DNA of 19,953 bases from Microcaldota archaeon (GTDB lineage Archaea > Micrarchaeota > Micrarchaeia > Micrarchaeales > CABMGC01): positions 1 to 19,953 of the forward strand of contig JAJZKF010000002.1 of assembly GCA_021804305.1 (NCBI GenBank). The letters run 5' to 3'. Positions 19,293-19,953 of the stretch are shown here, in pieces. A program made the translations under genes and the position numbers. The notes beneath the pieces were generated by a model, which saw only the letters and a list, made by a program, of their open reading frames with translations, was not told the origin of the DNA and made no database searches. Positions within the stretch are counted from its first letter, which is position 1; each line of letters begins with the position of its first letter.

Positions 19293-19953
19293 ATGTCTGA
19301 ATTGCAAGGTACCTTACCTATAGCGGAACTACTGCCTAGAGAACGGAGAAGGGCACTATCCATTCACTCTAAGGTCTTTGATGCCAGATTTGCGATAGAG
19401 GAGTTAAGCGTACTGATGGATTTCATAGCTCCTGATACTGAAGACGCCATGAACGAGGCCGAGCGCATAGAAGCAGCTAGAAGGGAGATTGCTGAGCTAG
19501 ACGCCAAGGTTGAACACATATTCATGCACTGGAATGAGGGCATCGTTCCTGCATTCATACTGACAGGATTCGATGGAGCGAACATATCTATCAACGGAAT
19601 AAAGGACTACACTGATCAGTTCCTTGCCGCATACAGGCAAGGGAACCCAAGGAAAGCGATGAGGACCCTTGACCGCAACATAGACTATCTCGTACGACAA
19701 CTCAATTTCTGGACGAGGAGATGGACATACTGGGGCCTTACTGAAGGGACCAGGGAGGTGCTTTACTGCAAGGACCAGTTGATTAAGTTGAGGAACAAGG
19801 GAAGCCCGCTTAAGGAGAAGCACGTTAAGGACTATCCCCTATCGGTGAGCAGGTCGCAGCGAAGGTTCATAGAGCACTTGAAGAGGCAGGATCTCATCGC
19901 ATTGATAAATGGACTTGAGGAGTACTTCGCGCATGCACTGATGGCTTTTGTTC
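19293..19953 (+). CDS. Partial CDS, helical protein of unknown function, runs off the right edge
   Basis: An uninterrupted frame from ATG 19293 runs to the window end (about 220 residues, no stop). GGTGG lies 5 nt before the ATG. An upstream in-frame ATG at 19248 would add MLKPVSKRIRRWVDD and is also plausible. The sequence is charged and helical (ALSIHSKVFDARFAIEELSV, ERIEAARREIAELDAKVEHI), with a Trp/Arg-rich patch at about 137-147 (LNFWTRRWTYW) and basic helices later (SRSQRRFIEHLKRQD). Codon use resembles the other genes here. No membrane helix or recognised motif is seen. Confidence 0.7.
   Translation, partial: MSELQGTLPIAELLPRERRRALSIHSKVFDARFAIEELSVLMDFIAPDTEDAMNEAERIEAARREIAELDAKVEHIFMHWNEGIVPAFILTGFDGANISINGIKDYTDQFLAAYRQGNPRKAMRTLDRNIDYLVRQLNFWTRRWTYWGLTEGTREVLYCKDQLIKLRNKGSPLKEKHVKDYPLSVSRSQRRFIEHLKRQDLIALINGLEEYFAHALMAFV

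Noticed and set aside
1..19953. CRISPR arrays, insertion sequences, integrases, rRNA genes, toxin-antitoxin pairs
   Set aside because: I read through for direct repeats, terminal inverted repeats, transposase motifs and rRNA signatures and found none.

Overview
The window reads as a compact archaeal chromosome segment. Support comes from an archaeal-type Spt5 followed by ribosomal protein uL11, a Trm5-family tRNA methyltransferase, a HerA-like ATPase, TATA boxes about 25-35 nt before start codons, many nearly leaderless or GGTG-led starts, and heavy use of AGG/AGA (Arg) and ATA (Ile). Many small unrecognised proteins, very short intergenic gaps and scattered informational operons suggest a small-genome lineage such as Micrarchaeota/ARMAN (DPANN). 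That placement is an inference; no 16S rRNA or other marker is present to prove it. I see no insertion sequence, CRISPR array, integrase or phage module.

Layout. 1-3760: a left-truncated minus gene, a small basic minus ORF, a sequon-rich membrane-anchored surface protein, two convergent helical proteins of unknown function, and an ankyrin-like gene split over two frames at an AAAGGGG heptamer. 3815-5912: a DEAD-box RNA helicase with an RGG-like tail and an unknown 229-residue protein. 6010-10561: a tight minus-strand operon with a HerA-like ATPase, a rhodanese-like protein and an M1 aminopeptidase. 10667-12096: a GT4 glycosyltransferase convergent with a stand-alone parvulin. 12246-13887: a four-helix membrane protein with a hairpin terminator, an unknown helical protein, and a second sequon-rich surface protein. 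13990-14061: tRNA-Val(CAC) on the minus strand. 14122-15869: a PduO-type cobalamin adenosyltransferase convergent with ScpB-ScpA. 15974-17444: a Toprim protein convergent with Trm5. 17504-19161: Spt5, uL11 and a MagIII-like DNA glycosylase. 19293-end: a right-truncated unknown gene.

How the genes relate. Translation and transcription are represented by Spt5, uL11, Trm5, the tRNA and the DEAD-box helicase. Chromosome maintenance is represented by ScpAB, the HerA-like ATPase, the Toprim protein and the glycosylase. Protein turnover and folding are represented by the M1 peptidase and the parvulin. The cell surface is represented by two probable glycoproteins and a glycosyltransferase.

The most striking non-gene signal is three divergent pairs (at 1345, 14089 and 17473). 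Each is separated by 59-60 nt and has one AT-rich, roughly symmetric TATA element near the middle that could serve both directions. Five convergent pairs are only 1-17 nt apart, so terminators must lie inside opposing genes. A clear candidate is the T-rich tract that also encodes the Lys/Arg tail of Trm5.
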